Source of the DNA: an uncultured Desulfovibrio sp.
GTDB lineage: Bacteria; Desulfobacterota; Desulfovibrionia; Desulfovibrionales; Desulfovibrionaceae
Length of the DNA: 52,719 nucleotides
Assembly (NCBI GenBank): GCA_913060505.1
Contig: CAJXRQ010000024.1
Coordinates: 1-52,719 of the forward strand
Direction: 5' to 3'
Part shown: piece after piece, positions 45,252 to 52,719 of the stretch
How positions within the stretch are numbered: position 1 is the first letter of the stretch
Layout of the letters: the number at the start of each line of letters is the position of its first letter
Position numbers and translations under genes: made by a program
The notes under the pieces: generated by a model
Seen by the model: the letters and a program-made list of their open reading frames with translations, nothing else
Told to the model about the DNA's origin: nothing
Database searches by the model: none

Positions 45252-45779
45252 ATGAACAGGCAGGAAACAGCAGCATTGTGCTCTAAATTACTGGTGATCG
45301 TTGTCTATATGGCAGCAACGGCTATCCTTTCCCTGTCGTCCTATTTCACCTCGTACCCTCAGGACTTTTCGGGGCCGTTCAACTTCCCGGACATGATTAA
45401 TCCGACCATATTACTCCTCTCCTTTGTGGTTTCCATATTCTGCATGAAGGCTCTTGCACTTGGCCCAACTCTCAACATTCTATCTTTTCTCTCCATTTTT
45501 ATCCCCGCACTCATAAACACATATCGCTATCCCCCCATCGAAGATGGAGCCTATTTTATCCTGCGGTATGGCAACAATCATTTTATCGGCAACAGCCACT
45601 TCCCTGAACCGCCTGCATCTTTTATTTTCATTTTTACTTTTGCGTTCATGGCCCTGTTTGCAGGTTTCAAGAGGTTTAATAAATCTTCACGGACAAAAAT
45701 ATACGGGATAATAATTTCATTTATTTGTTCTTATCTGTTCGTAAAACTCACAACCCAAATTCTGTATTCGGTACTATAA
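45252..45779 (+). CDS. Hypothetical membrane protein
   Basis: The 175-residue protein has about four hydrophobic helices (around 11-31, 51-68, 73-90, 122-142) and a final one at 148-168. No family is recognised. It starts 57 bases after the regulator stop with no evident ribosome site, and its codon choice is more AT-rich than that of the flanking genes, which may indicate acquisition or simply membrane-protein composition. It could be cotranscribed with the regulator. Confidence 0.6.
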   Translation: MNRQETAALCSKLLVIVVYMAATAILSLSSYFTSYPQDFSGPFNFPDMINPTILLLSFVVSIFCMKALALGPTLNILSFLSIFIPALINTYRYPPIEDGAYFILRYGNNHFIGNSHFPEPPASFIFIFTFAFMALFAGFKRFNKSSRTKIYGIIISFICSYLFVKLTTQILYSVL

Positions 45780-45947
45780 TTGACCACACATGGAACCGCT
45801 GTACTCCACACATTCTCATTTTCACGTAATCCCCATACCGAACGAAAGGCCCAAGGCAAATTACAGTTTTTCACATAAAAACAATGTATGCCATGGGACA
45901 GTCAGTGTATTCGAAAAGAGTATTCCCTTCCAACACAAGGAGTTGTA

Positions 45948-46817
45948 ATGCCACAGGCTACGGCTAACGGAATCTCAATCGAATACGATACGTTCGGAGA
46001 CAAATCCTGCCCGGCACTCCTGCTGATAACGGGTGGCGGAAGCCAGATGATTCACTGGGAAAATGGGTTTTGCGATTCTCTGGCTCAAAAAGGATATTAT
46101 GTAATCCGGTTCGACAACCGGGACGCAGGCCTGTCCCAAAAATTCGAAGAAATGGGAATACCCGACATCGCGGCAGCCATGAAAGGCACTCCTGTTCCAC
46201 CGCCATACACCATTGAAGACATGGCCGATGATTCCGTAGGACTCCTTGATGCCTTGAAAATCGACAAAGCGCATATCTGTGGAGCGTCCATGGGTGGCAT
46301 GATCGCCCAAGCTGTTTCCTATCGGCACCCCGAACGGGTTCGCAGCCTCATTTCCATTATGTCGAGCACCGGAAATCCCGAACTCCCCAAAATCAAACAA
46401 GAACTGTTCAACGAAGTGTACAAGCCCGTTCCGGACCAACGAGAAGAATACGTCACGCACTATGTTCAGCTGTGGCGGAAGATATGGAGTCCGGGATTCC
46501 CCTTTGAGGAAGATCGGGTGGCCAATCTCGTTCGGGAAAGTTTCGACCGCTCTTACTACCCGCAAGGCATGGTCCGCCAAAGCATGGCTGTCATGACTCA
46601 CGGCTTCCCCAAAGCGCCTATTGCATCGATCAAGGCGCCAACGCTCGTAATCCACGGAGACAAGGATCCTTTCATGCCTGTGGAAGGCGGCAGGGAAACA
46701 GCCCATCTGATCCGCGACGCGGAACTGTTTGTCATTGAAGGCATGGGGCACGACATGCCGAAAGACACGTGGCTGGTTATCACAAACGCCATGGTTGAGC
46801 ACATGCAAAAAGCGTAA
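45948..46817 (+). CDS. Alpha/beta hydrolase
   Basis: The 289-residue protein has the alpha/beta hydrolase fold: oxyanion region LLITGGGSQMIHW, nucleophile elbow CGASMGGMIAQ (Ser114), acid Asp in VIHGDKDPFMP and catalytic His in EGMGHDMP. The long cap region (IPDIAAAMKGTPVPPPYTIEDMADDSVGLL) is typical of the DehH/aclacinomycin-methylesterase-like group. The ATG at 45948 has AAGGAG upstream and gives the usual start MPQATANGISIEYDTFG. It appears to be a single-gene unit; the substrate is unknown. Confidence 0.9.
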   Translation: MPQATANGISIEYDTFGDKSCPALLLITGGGSQMIHWENGFCDSLAQKGYYVIRFDNRDAGLSQKFEEMGIPDIAAAMKGTPVPPPYTIEDMADDSVGLLDALKIDKAHICGASMGGMIAQAVSYRHPERVRSLISIMSSTGNPELPKIKQELFNEVYKPVPDQREEYVTHYVQLWRKIWSPGFPFEEDRVANLVRESFDRSYYPQGMVRQSMAVMTHGFPKAPIASIKAPTLVIHGDKDPFMPVEGGRETAHLIRDAELFVIEGMGHDMPKDTWLVITNAMVEHMQKA

Positions 46818-46831
46818 AGAGAAAAAAGCCG

Positions 46832-47062
46832 TTAACAAATTAAAACCATACGACATTTCACATCACTTGATGAACAACAAATGTTTTTTTCTGCCCAAAC
46901 TGATTCTTGAAGACCTTGTTCCTGCCCCCTGCCAGATGGGGCAGAAAGGTCATGTCCGCCGAAGGAGAAAGCCCATGCGGATCCGGTAGTGGCCATCCCC
47001 ACACTCGGCACCACCAAAAGAAGCGCTAGGGCAACGACCAAAAATCGTACTGTTTTTTCCAT
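46832..47062 (-). CDS. Small exported protein, hypothetical
   Basis: The 76-residue open frame begins MEKTVRFLVVALALLLVVPSVGMATTGSAWAFSFGG, a clear signal peptide with likely cleavage after SAWA, followed by only about 45 residues ending in two Cys-containing segments (NICCSSSDVKCRMVLIC). AGGA lies about 9 bases upstream of the ATG; the open frame to 47233 is not needed. The coding sequence contains a GC-rich inverted repeat (CTGCCCC/GGGGCAG near 46923-46944). No family is recognised; the tail might be an artefact of a frameshift or readthrough. Confidence 0.45.
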   Translation of the reverse strand: MEKTVRFLVVALALLLVVPSVGMATTGSAWAFSFGGHDLSAPSGRGQEQGLQESVWAEKNICCSSSDVKCRMVLIC

Positions 47063-47233
47063 CTCTCTTGTTTCCTGACTTTCAAAATTCAATGTCTTGA
47101 GGCAATTGTTTCCGCCTTCAGAAACAAGAAGCGTCCCCCCCACCGTCTGCAGCCAATAAACACATAAAATACAGACAATTAATCGAAGTAAATATGCACG
47201 CCAAAAAACAGCTATGAGCGGTTCTCCGCACAC

Positions 47234-47572
47234 TCTTTCTTCATGTGTCCCTGCCTGCGCACTGCCTGTGAAGAAAGTATCGATTTACCCTTCGGGCAAC
47301 GACTTCAGCGTAAAGGGAAAAATACGGAAATTTTTTTCTCATGTAATAACCAATTGAAAACATAATACGCTTTAAAAAAACTTCCGTTCATACTATCATG
47401 GTAATGGGATCAAAACATCGCCATAGCGCAGGGCAACGCGCATGACGCCCGGACAGACAAGGCCCGACAGGAAGTTGGGCAACTTTCCATAAGGGGTGAA
47501 TATCCATCAGTTCCTTGGGAACAATATGATGAACGGCTATCCTCCTCTGGACACGGGGTTCAAAGGGATCTT
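47234..47572. other. Leader region of the binding-protein/kinase fusion gene
   Basis: No gene is seen. The first half is AT-rich and promoter-like; the second half (about 47420-47530) is GC-rich with several short complementary stretches (GCGC/GCGC, GCCC/GGGC, GGAAGTT/AACTTTCC), so the transcript may have a structured leader. No known riboswitch class was recognised. Confidence 0.35.
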
Positions 47573-49948
47573 ATGACGGCAAAAAGAATCTCGCACATTT
47601 TATATTTTTCCTTTTGCTGGTTGCTGTTGACCACGGCAGTCAGCTTCATGGCAACCGGGGCTTTGGCTGCTGAATCTCCATTGAAAAGGGTTCTGTACAT
47701 ATCTTCATACCATCTGGGCATGCCGTGGGCGAACAACATATGGGCGGGTATCAAGGACGGATTTGCCAACAGAAAAGACATTGAGCTTTTCATCGAGTTT
47801 ATGGACACGAAACGCCTGTCGCCCCAAAAGGCTTTCAAGTCCAATGCCATGGCAATGGAAATCAAGTACGAGGAATTACCTGTTGACCTGATCATTACGT
47901 CCGACGACAACGCACTTCGTTTCATCAAGTCTTATGGGCAGGCCCTTTTCCCTAACGTCCCGGTAGTCTTCTGCGGTGCCAATGAAATCATGCCCGAAGA
48001 CATTGAGGGTTTTCCCAACGTCGTCGGCATACGGGAAACCCGTGATATTGAAGGAGGTTTGCGCATTGCACTCCAGTTGCACCCGGATACGGATCTCGTC
48101 TATGTGATCATAGACAAAACCGTCTCCGGACAAAAAATGCGCGAGGCATTGAAAGGCATTACTCCGAAATTCCCCAAAGTGACATTTGCATATCCGGACA
48201 ATTTCAGCCTCTCACAATTGATGGGGGCAGCGGGACGCCTACGCAAGGGATCACTCATTCTTTATCTTTTTTATTCGCGTGATGCCAAGGGAGTCTATTT
48301 CGACAGCGACTATATCGTACAGAATCTGCTACAGGCTGCACGTGTCCCCATCTATACCAATTCTGACACTCATCTGGGCAAAGGTTTTGTCGGAGGAATG
48401 ATAACCAGCGCGTACTATCAGGGATTGGAAGCGAGCAAACTGGCAAACCGAATTCTTGATGGCGAAAAGATTACATCGCTCCCCCGGATAACGGAAAGCC
48501 CCAACAAGCTGATCTTCGATTACCCGGCCATGGTCAAAGCCGGGGTCTCTCCCCGTCAACTTCCCAAAGGGAGCGTGATCCTCAACCGTCCGGTTTCGTT
48601 CTACGACAAAAACAAAATCCTGATTTGGGCAATCGTCGCCACGTTTATAACCTTGAGCGTGCTGGTAGTAGTAATGGGGGTCAACATCCTGCAACGAAAA
48701 AAGGCGCAGCGAGAACTCGCGGCCGCGCTCAGCGAACTGCAGCTGATCTTTGACAATACCCAGGCGGGGATCGTGCTTCAGACTTCGGATAGAAAAATCC
48801 TGCGCTGCAACAAAGGCATGGCGGATATATTCGGTTATGATAGCCCGGAAGATATGATTGGTTTGAGCAGCCGTGAATTTCACATCTCGGATGAAAGCTT
48901 CGAGCAGTTTGCAACGCAACATCTGAACAGCTTCAATATGGGAGAAAAAATAAAGACGGAATACAGGTTCAGACGCCGGAACGGCGACAAAATATGGGCG
49001 GTTATCGCAGGTACGGCCATGTCCGGCCCCGACTTTAAAGAGTCGAAGGAAAAATCCTTGTTCATTCTTGACGACATAACCGACCGCAAAGAAGCGGAAA
49101 TGGCCCTGGAAAAACTCAACCTCGAACTGGAGCAAAAAGTTCAGGAACGAACAAAGGAACTCGCTACCCAAACATTGACCCTGCAAGCCGCCAACGCTCG
49201 TTTAAAGGCCATGGACAAGGAAAAGTCAGCCATAATATCCAGTGTCTCACACGAACTACGCACACCGCTCACCTCCATCCGCGGCTTTATCAAGCTTATC
49301 AGCAAGTCGTTTGTTAAATATTTTGCCCCGATTGTCGCAGGGGCAGAACTTCGTAAAAGAGCGGATACGCTTGTTGGCAACCTTGAAATCGTCGATCATG
49401 AAAGTGAACGATTGACCCGTCTGATCAACGATTTTCTGGACTTGGCCAAAATTGAATCTGGCCAATTGGCCTGGCGGGACACAGACCTGCCGTTGGACAA
49501 ACTCATCGGCCAGGCTATTGATTCAGTAAGAGGCCAGTTTGCGGCCTTGCCGGAATTATCTCTGAATCTTGACGTTGAAAAAGACCTGCCGCCAATTTAT
49601 GCCGACGCTGATCGCATCATGCAGGTCATGCTGAACCTGTTGAGCAATGCCGCCAAACATACGGAGCGCGGACAGATTCGTATTACGGCACATAGGCAAC
49701 AGAACTTTTTACTCGTCAGTGTCAGCGATACTGGCTGTGGCATTTCCGAAGAGCACCTTCCCCGAATATTCGACAAATTCTATCAGGTAAAAGATGGAGA
49801 CACGCTCTCCCAACAAGGCAAAGGCACAGGACTGGGGCTGGCAATCTGCCGCGAAATCATAACCCACTACAACGGCAGGATATGGGTGGAAAGCAAGTAC
49901 GGAGCAGGATCAACGTTCTTTTTTACACTTCCGATTTCAACAACATGA
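47573..49948 (+). CDS. Histidine kinase with ABC-substrate-binding-type sensor and PAS domain
   Basis: The 791-residue protein has a signal/anchor segment (residues 8-32, ending GALAA) and a periplasmic ABC_sub_bind-like domain (about 38-325: VLYISSYHLGMPWANNIWAGIKDGFANRKDIELFIEFMDTKR ... DLIITSDDNALRFIKSYGQALFPNVPVVFCGANE). A membrane helix (ILIWAIVATFITLSVLVVVMGVNIL) precedes a PAS domain (about 385-505), a coiled coil, HisKA (ISSVSHELRTPLTSIRGFIKLI) and an ATPase domain ([36 protein letters not shown]). It senses an extracellular solute directly. No response regulator gene is adjacent, so it is an orphan kinase here. AAAGGG precedes the ATG. Confidence 0.93.
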   Translation: MTAKRISHILYFSFCWLLLTTAVSFMATGALAAESPLKRVLYISSYHLGMPWANNIWAGIKDGFANRKDIELFIEFMDTKRLSPQKAFKSNAMAMEIKYEELPVDLIITSDDNALRFIKSYGQALFPNVPVVFCGANEIMPEDIEGFPNVVGIRETRDIEGGLRIALQLHPDTDLVYVIIDKTVSGQKMREALKGITPKFPKVTFAYPDNFSLSQLMGAAGRLRKGSLILYLFYSRDAKGVYFDSDYIVQNLLQAARVPIYTNSDTHLGKGFVGGMITSAYYQGLEASKLANRILDGEKITSLPRITESPNKLIFDYPAMVKAGVSPRQLPKGSVILNRPVSFYDKNKILIWAIVATFITLSVLVVVMGVNILQRKKAQRELAAALSELQLIFDNTQAGIVLQTSDRKILRCNKGMADIFGYDSPEDMIGLSSREFHISDESFEQFATQHLNSFNMGEKIKTEYRFRRRNGDKIWAVIAGTAMSGPDFKESKEKSLFILDDITDRKEAEMALEKLNLELEQKVQERTKELATQTLTLQAANARLKAMDKEKSAIISSVSHELRTPLTSIRGFIKLISKSFVKYFAPIVAGAELRKRADTLVGNLEIVDHESERLTRLINDFLDLAKIESGQLAWRDTDLPLDKLIGQAIDSVRGQFAALPELSLNLDVEKDLPPIYADADRIMQVMLNLLSNAAKHTERGQIRITAHRQQNFLLVSVSDTGCGISEEHLPRIFDKFYQVKDGDTLSQQGKGTGLGLAICREIITHYNGRIWVESKYGAGSTFFFTLPISTT

Positions 49949-50170
49949 AAGCAACCCATGCCCCGAAGACACAAGACCATTTCCACACGACGATTAGCCT
50001 TTTAAACAGTCTCAAACCCCAATATTTCGAGGCATAAAAAATAATGCGTGTAAGATTTTTTTAAGGATGGACAACAGTGATAATTGGAGTGCAAGCTGCA
50101 CGCAATCGCAGGGTGCATACAAAACAATCTTTACTACTACGTCCTGCAATTTATTTTTGGCGGAAATCAC

Positions 50171-50932
50171 ATGCGCATAGCAGCAATTTATGACATCCAC
50201 GGTAACGTTCCGGCTCTTGAGGCGGTCCTTGGCGATATAAAGGCAAAGGACGTTGATTTAATCGTTGTTGGAGGCGATGTTGTTGCAGGCCCGTTTCCTG
50301 TTGAGACCCTGAACCTTTTACAAGGTATAACATCCCCTACGCAGTTCATTCTTGGCAATTCGGAATCGGATGTATTGAGATGCATTGAAGGAAAGCCGAT
50401 AAACGCCCTTTCAAAACGAGCCGAGGAAGTGGCCCGCTGGATCACGTTGCAACTATCGACAAGCCAAAAAATATTTTTGTCGACATGGACGCCAACAACA
50501 AAAATTGCAACAGACAAATGGGGGGAAATTCTCTTTTGTCACGGGACACCGCGAAGCAACACTGAAATCTTTACCCAACGAACATCGCACAAAAACCTAT
50601 CATCGATTTTTGAAAGCATCTCATCGTCTCTTGTTGTTTGCGGACACACGCATATGCAATTTGACATCCATTTCAACAACAAACGTATTGTCAACGCGGG
50701 AAGTGTCGGGATGCCGTTTGGCGAAACAGGGGCCGACTGGCTGTCCATTGACGACGAAATTCATCTCATGCATACGGATTATGATACGGATGAAGCCGCC
50801 AGGCGTATCAAACAATCCGACTATCCGGGCGTTGAGGATTTTGTTTCAAACAACGTACTGGCGTCACCTTGCAAAGAAACAAAACTCGAAGTTCTCAGTT
50901 GGATGGAAGAAAACCAATTACACACGGTATGA
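50171..50932 (+). CDS. Metallophosphoesterase, YfcE/PF12850-like
   Basis: The 253-residue calcineurin-like phosphoesterase has metal-binding motifs in order: AIYDIHGN (DxH), VVGGDVVAGP (GD), LGNSESD in the GNxE/D position, FCHGTP and VCGHTHMQFDI (GHTH). The ATG at 50171 starts at MRIAAIYDIHGN; the longer frame to 50084 has no ribosome site. It probably hydrolyses a phosphodiester or phosphomonoester in the cytoplasm. The acetyltransferase remnant starts 3 bases after its stop, so the two were likely cotranscribed. The 49949-50170 gap shows no gene. Confidence 0.9.
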   Translation: MRIAAIYDIHGNVPALEAVLGDIKAKDVDLIVVGGDVVAGPFPVETLNLLQGITSPTQFILGNSESDVLRCIEGKPINALSKRAEEVARWITLQLSTSQKIFLSTWTPTTKIATDKWGEILFCHGTPRSNTEIFTQRTSHKNLSSIFESISSSLVVCGHTHMQFDIHFNNKRIVNAGSVGMPFGETGADWLSIDDEIHLMHTDYDTDEAARRIKQSDYPGVEDFVSNNVLASPCKETKLEVLSWMEENQLHTV

Positions 50933-50935
50933 CGA

Positions 50936-51464
50936 GTGATCAGAATTTCCACGCCCTCCATCAAGGAAAACGATACGTCATGGCATCAAAGCAGAATCGA
51001 ACCAGCTTATCATATTGAACTTGCATCCAAATCCGACCTCGAAGCAATCCTGGCCTTACAAAAAGAGGCATACCTGAGTGAAGCGGAACGGTATGGCGAT
51101 CATAAAATCCCCCCTTCTTCGAACACAAGCAGATATTGATACCGAATATGAAAAAATGGTCTTTCTGAAAATTCAACGGGAAGAAACAATCATAGGTTCA
51201 ATCAGAGCTTATGAAGCTAACGACATCTGCCACGTGGGAAAACTCATGGTCAGCCCAAAGTATCAGAACAAGGGAATTGGAACCGCACTCCTCTTGCATG
51301 TTGAAACTTACTTTCCAACCGTTGAAGCATATGAGCTGTTCACTGGGCATAGAAGTGGCAAGAACCTACATCTATACAAGAAACTTGGATATGCTGTTTC
51401 GGAAAACAGACAGGTTTCCCCATCTTTGACCATGGTCTTTCTACGAAAAGAAAACAGGGTCTAG
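50936..51464 (+). pseudogene. GNAT acetyltransferase disrupted by a frameshift
   Basis: The first part (from a GTG at 50936) encodes YHIELASKSDLEAILALQKEAYLSEAERYGDHKIP and then leaves frame to a stop at 51139. The second frame, open to 51464, encodes the rest of one GNAT domain (LLRTQADIDTEYEKMVFLKIQREETIIGSIRAYE ... GKLMVSPKYQNKGIGTALLLHVETYF ... GKNLHLYKKLGYAVSENRQ), with acetyl-CoA motif QNKGIG. Removing one C from the run of six at 51109-51114 fuses both into a continuous protein of about 175 residues. It is a recent frameshift, a sequencing error or a phase-variable tract. The stop overlaps the convergent proline dehydrogenase stop. Confidence 0.8.
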
Positions 51465-52405
51465 ATTCCCAAAACAGACCGACCGACGAACCAAAGGTTT
51501 CTTGGGCTTTCACCAATCCGGCGCACACTGTATGGCCACCATTTGCGTCCATACGGCAGGTATACCCTCACAGCCACACCGCGGCGCACCAACTCTCGTT
51601 GATATTTCGGCCGCACCCCCAACAACATCTCCACTTCCCACTGGCCTTGCGACCACCCTCGTTCATCCGCAAGTTTGGTGGCGTATTCAATCATCTTGTG
51701 ATCATGACTCCCAACAACCGGATACACGCCATTCTTCCTGGCCTGTTCACTGAAGAGCATACCCAGAAGCTCGCGGTAACGCTCGTCAATATCATCACGG
51801 GAGGTCAAGGCTACTGAACGTTCCTCGGCAAAGGCTCCCTTGACCAAACGCACCATGGCGCCCCTGCGGATCAACTCTTCAATATCCTTCGGGCTTCTAT
51901 GCAGATATGCCTGAATCGTTATGGCGGCAGGAAGGCCGTTCTCCTTCAACGTTGAATACAAATCAACCGTAGCAGCTGTGACAGAAGTATCCTCCATATC
52001 GACCATGAGCGCGGTTCGCCTCCCGGAAGAGAATTCCGCCATTCGCTCTCCAAGCCGAACGGCATTTTCACGGCACAGCTTCCACGACAGCATTGATCCG
52101 ATTTGAGTTGGATCCACAGAAACATGCTGATCCAGACCAACTTTCTTCAGCAGCGGAAAAACTCCCTCCAGTCCCATAACCATGGAGCGCACCTGTTCTT
52201 CAGTATCTTCATACTCTCCCAGCACAAACATCGATGCGCTGATCCCGGCCTTCCATAGCTCCGCAGCACGCAAAACGCCTTCCGAAGCATCCTTGCCCCC
52301 TACGAACTGACGAGAAAAACGGTTCATAAGCCGAGAGTTGTGCATAAACCCGGTAACGGATTCACTCCTTGCCAAACTAATCATGAATTTCTGCCATAAC
52401 CGCAT
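51461..52405 (-). CDS. Proline dehydrogenase
   Basis: The 314-residue single-domain proline dehydrogenase oxidises L-proline to pyrroline-5-carboxylate with FAD. Visible are ISASMFVLGEYEDT near the start, MVDMEDTS, AITIQAYLHRSPKDIEELIRRGAMVRLVKGAFAE (FAD-site Arg/Lys), VVGSHDHKMIEYA, WEVEMLLGVRPKYQRELVRRGVAVRVYLPYGRKWWPYSVRRIGESPRN, containing the substrate-binding YxxRRxxE motif. The length matches monofunctional PutA/PutB-type enzymes. GGAG lies 8 bases before the ATG. No P5C dehydrogenase gene is visible nearby. It is convergent with the broken acetyltransferase gene. Confidence 0.93.
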   Translation of the reverse strand: MRLWQKFMISLARSESVTGFMHNSRLMNRFSRQFVGGKDASEGVLRAAELWKAGISASMFVLGEYEDTEEQVRSMVMGLEGVFPLLKKVGLDQHVSVDPTQIGSMLSWKLCRENAVRLGERMAEFSSGRRTALMVDMEDTSVTAATVDLYSTLKENGLPAAITIQAYLHRSPKDIEELIRRGAMVRLVKGAFAEERSVALTSRDDIDERYRELLGMLFSEQARKNGVYPVVGSHDHKMIEYATKLADERGWSQGQWEVEMLLGVRPKYQRELVRRGVAVRVYLPYGRKWWPYSVRRIGESPRNLWFVGRSVLGI

Positions 52406-52561
52406 ATCGTATTCTCCGGAAATTAATTTCAGGTAGCCGGATGCTTACTGGCATCGCAACCACGCAGGTTCGCGCAAACTTTTACAGGTAAGTCTTTTGG
52501 GTAACGCACTCGGCTATGGCTGGATTGTAAGAAATTGCGGCGAACCAACCTCAACGCAAAA

Positions 52562-52586
52562 AGGTTGCCCGAAATTCGGACAACCT
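52562..52586 (-). terminator. Intrinsic terminator at the right edge
   Basis: AGGTTGCCCG (52562-52571) and CGGACAACCT (52577-52586) form a 10-bp stem with one mismatch and a 5-base loop. Read on the minus strand the stem is followed by TTTTTGCG. It lies about 65 bases downstream of the partial leftward gene at the edge. The rest of 52406-52651 shows no gene. Confidence 0.65.
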
Positions 52587-52651
52587 CTTGAAGTCTGGAT
52601 GTATGCAAATCCAGTATAAGAGAAATACGGAGTGATGCCGCAGCTCATCAA

Positions 52652-52719
52652 TCAGCAGTTGTAAACAGCGTCGATACCCGTCACGTATTTTGATTTCTTG
52701 GAAAGAGTAAGCGGGATGT
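52652..52719 (-). CDS. Partial gene, C-terminal end only
   Basis: On the minus strand a frame enters from the right edge and ends IPLTLSKKSKYVTGIDAVYNC followed by TGA at 52654-52652, with a terminator shortly after. Only about 21 residues are visible, so no family is assigned. Another frame stays open further (to about 52550) but would run through the terminator stem, which makes it less likely. Confidence 0.35.
   Translation of the reverse strand, partial: IPLTLSKKSKYVTGIDAVYNC

Overview
The window looks like chromosome of an anaerobic, diazotrophic Desulfobacterota bacterium close to Desulfovibrio/Pseudodesulfovibrio. The reasons are a nitrogenase operon in the order nifH-nifI1-nifI2-nifD-nifK with a clostridial/sulfate-reducer type NifD, the pairing of a TauE-type exporter with a TIGR02186 membrane protein, many sigma54 activators and two-component systems, and an AcrAB-type pump. 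This placement is inferred from gene content; no rRNA or tRNA gene was seen.

Layout. (1) 1-8625: a histidine kinase and NtrC-type regulator sit upstream of a minus-strand operon: Usp, TauE/SafE exporter, TIGR02186 protein, PEP-utilising-domain protein, receiver-only regulator, second Usp (cut by the edge). A sigma54-type promoter and three near-identical palindromes precede the operon, so the kinase/regulator pair probably controls it. (2) 9105-15508: RND efflux pump (adaptor and AcrB-type transporter) with its own OmpR-type regulator and kinase. (3) 15607-18129: a PheC-like periplasmic binding protein and a PAS-containing chemoreceptor. (4) 18455-32357: nif region. nifV runs leftward and nifHI1I2DK-(nifB-like)-ferredoxin-GNAT-nifENB runs rightward from a shared control region with two sigma54 promoters and one TGT-N10-ACA activator site; nifA lies convergently at the far end. 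(5) 32607-34752: PocR-domain kinase and receiver, upstream of nifA. (6) 35105-45194: a tightly overlapping nine-gene minus-strand operon (TonB-dependent receptor, FmdE, methyltransferase, FecB-type binding protein, FecCD permease, ATPase, TonB, ExbB, ExbD) with a divergent HTH/PBP-like regulator. (7) 45252-52719: membrane protein, alpha/beta hydrolase, small exported protein, binding-protein/kinase fusion, phosphoesterase, a frameshifted GNAT, proline dehydrogenase and a partial gene.

How the parts work together. NifA and sigma54 should switch on homocitrate synthase and the nitrogenase operon together; NifI1/NifI2 give rapid ammonia switch-off. NifB, NifE, NifN and NifV make the cofactor. 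An additional NifB paralogue lacks all three radical-SAM cluster cysteines yet keeps the rest of the NifB-NifX architecture; it is the most unusual gene here. The complete TonB/ABC system with FmdE and a methyltransferase, under a regulator whose sensor domain resembles the molybdate-binding-like PBP family, is a good candidate for an undescribed metal or metal-chelate (possibly molybdenum/tungsten) acquisition system that could support the neighbouring nitrogenase.
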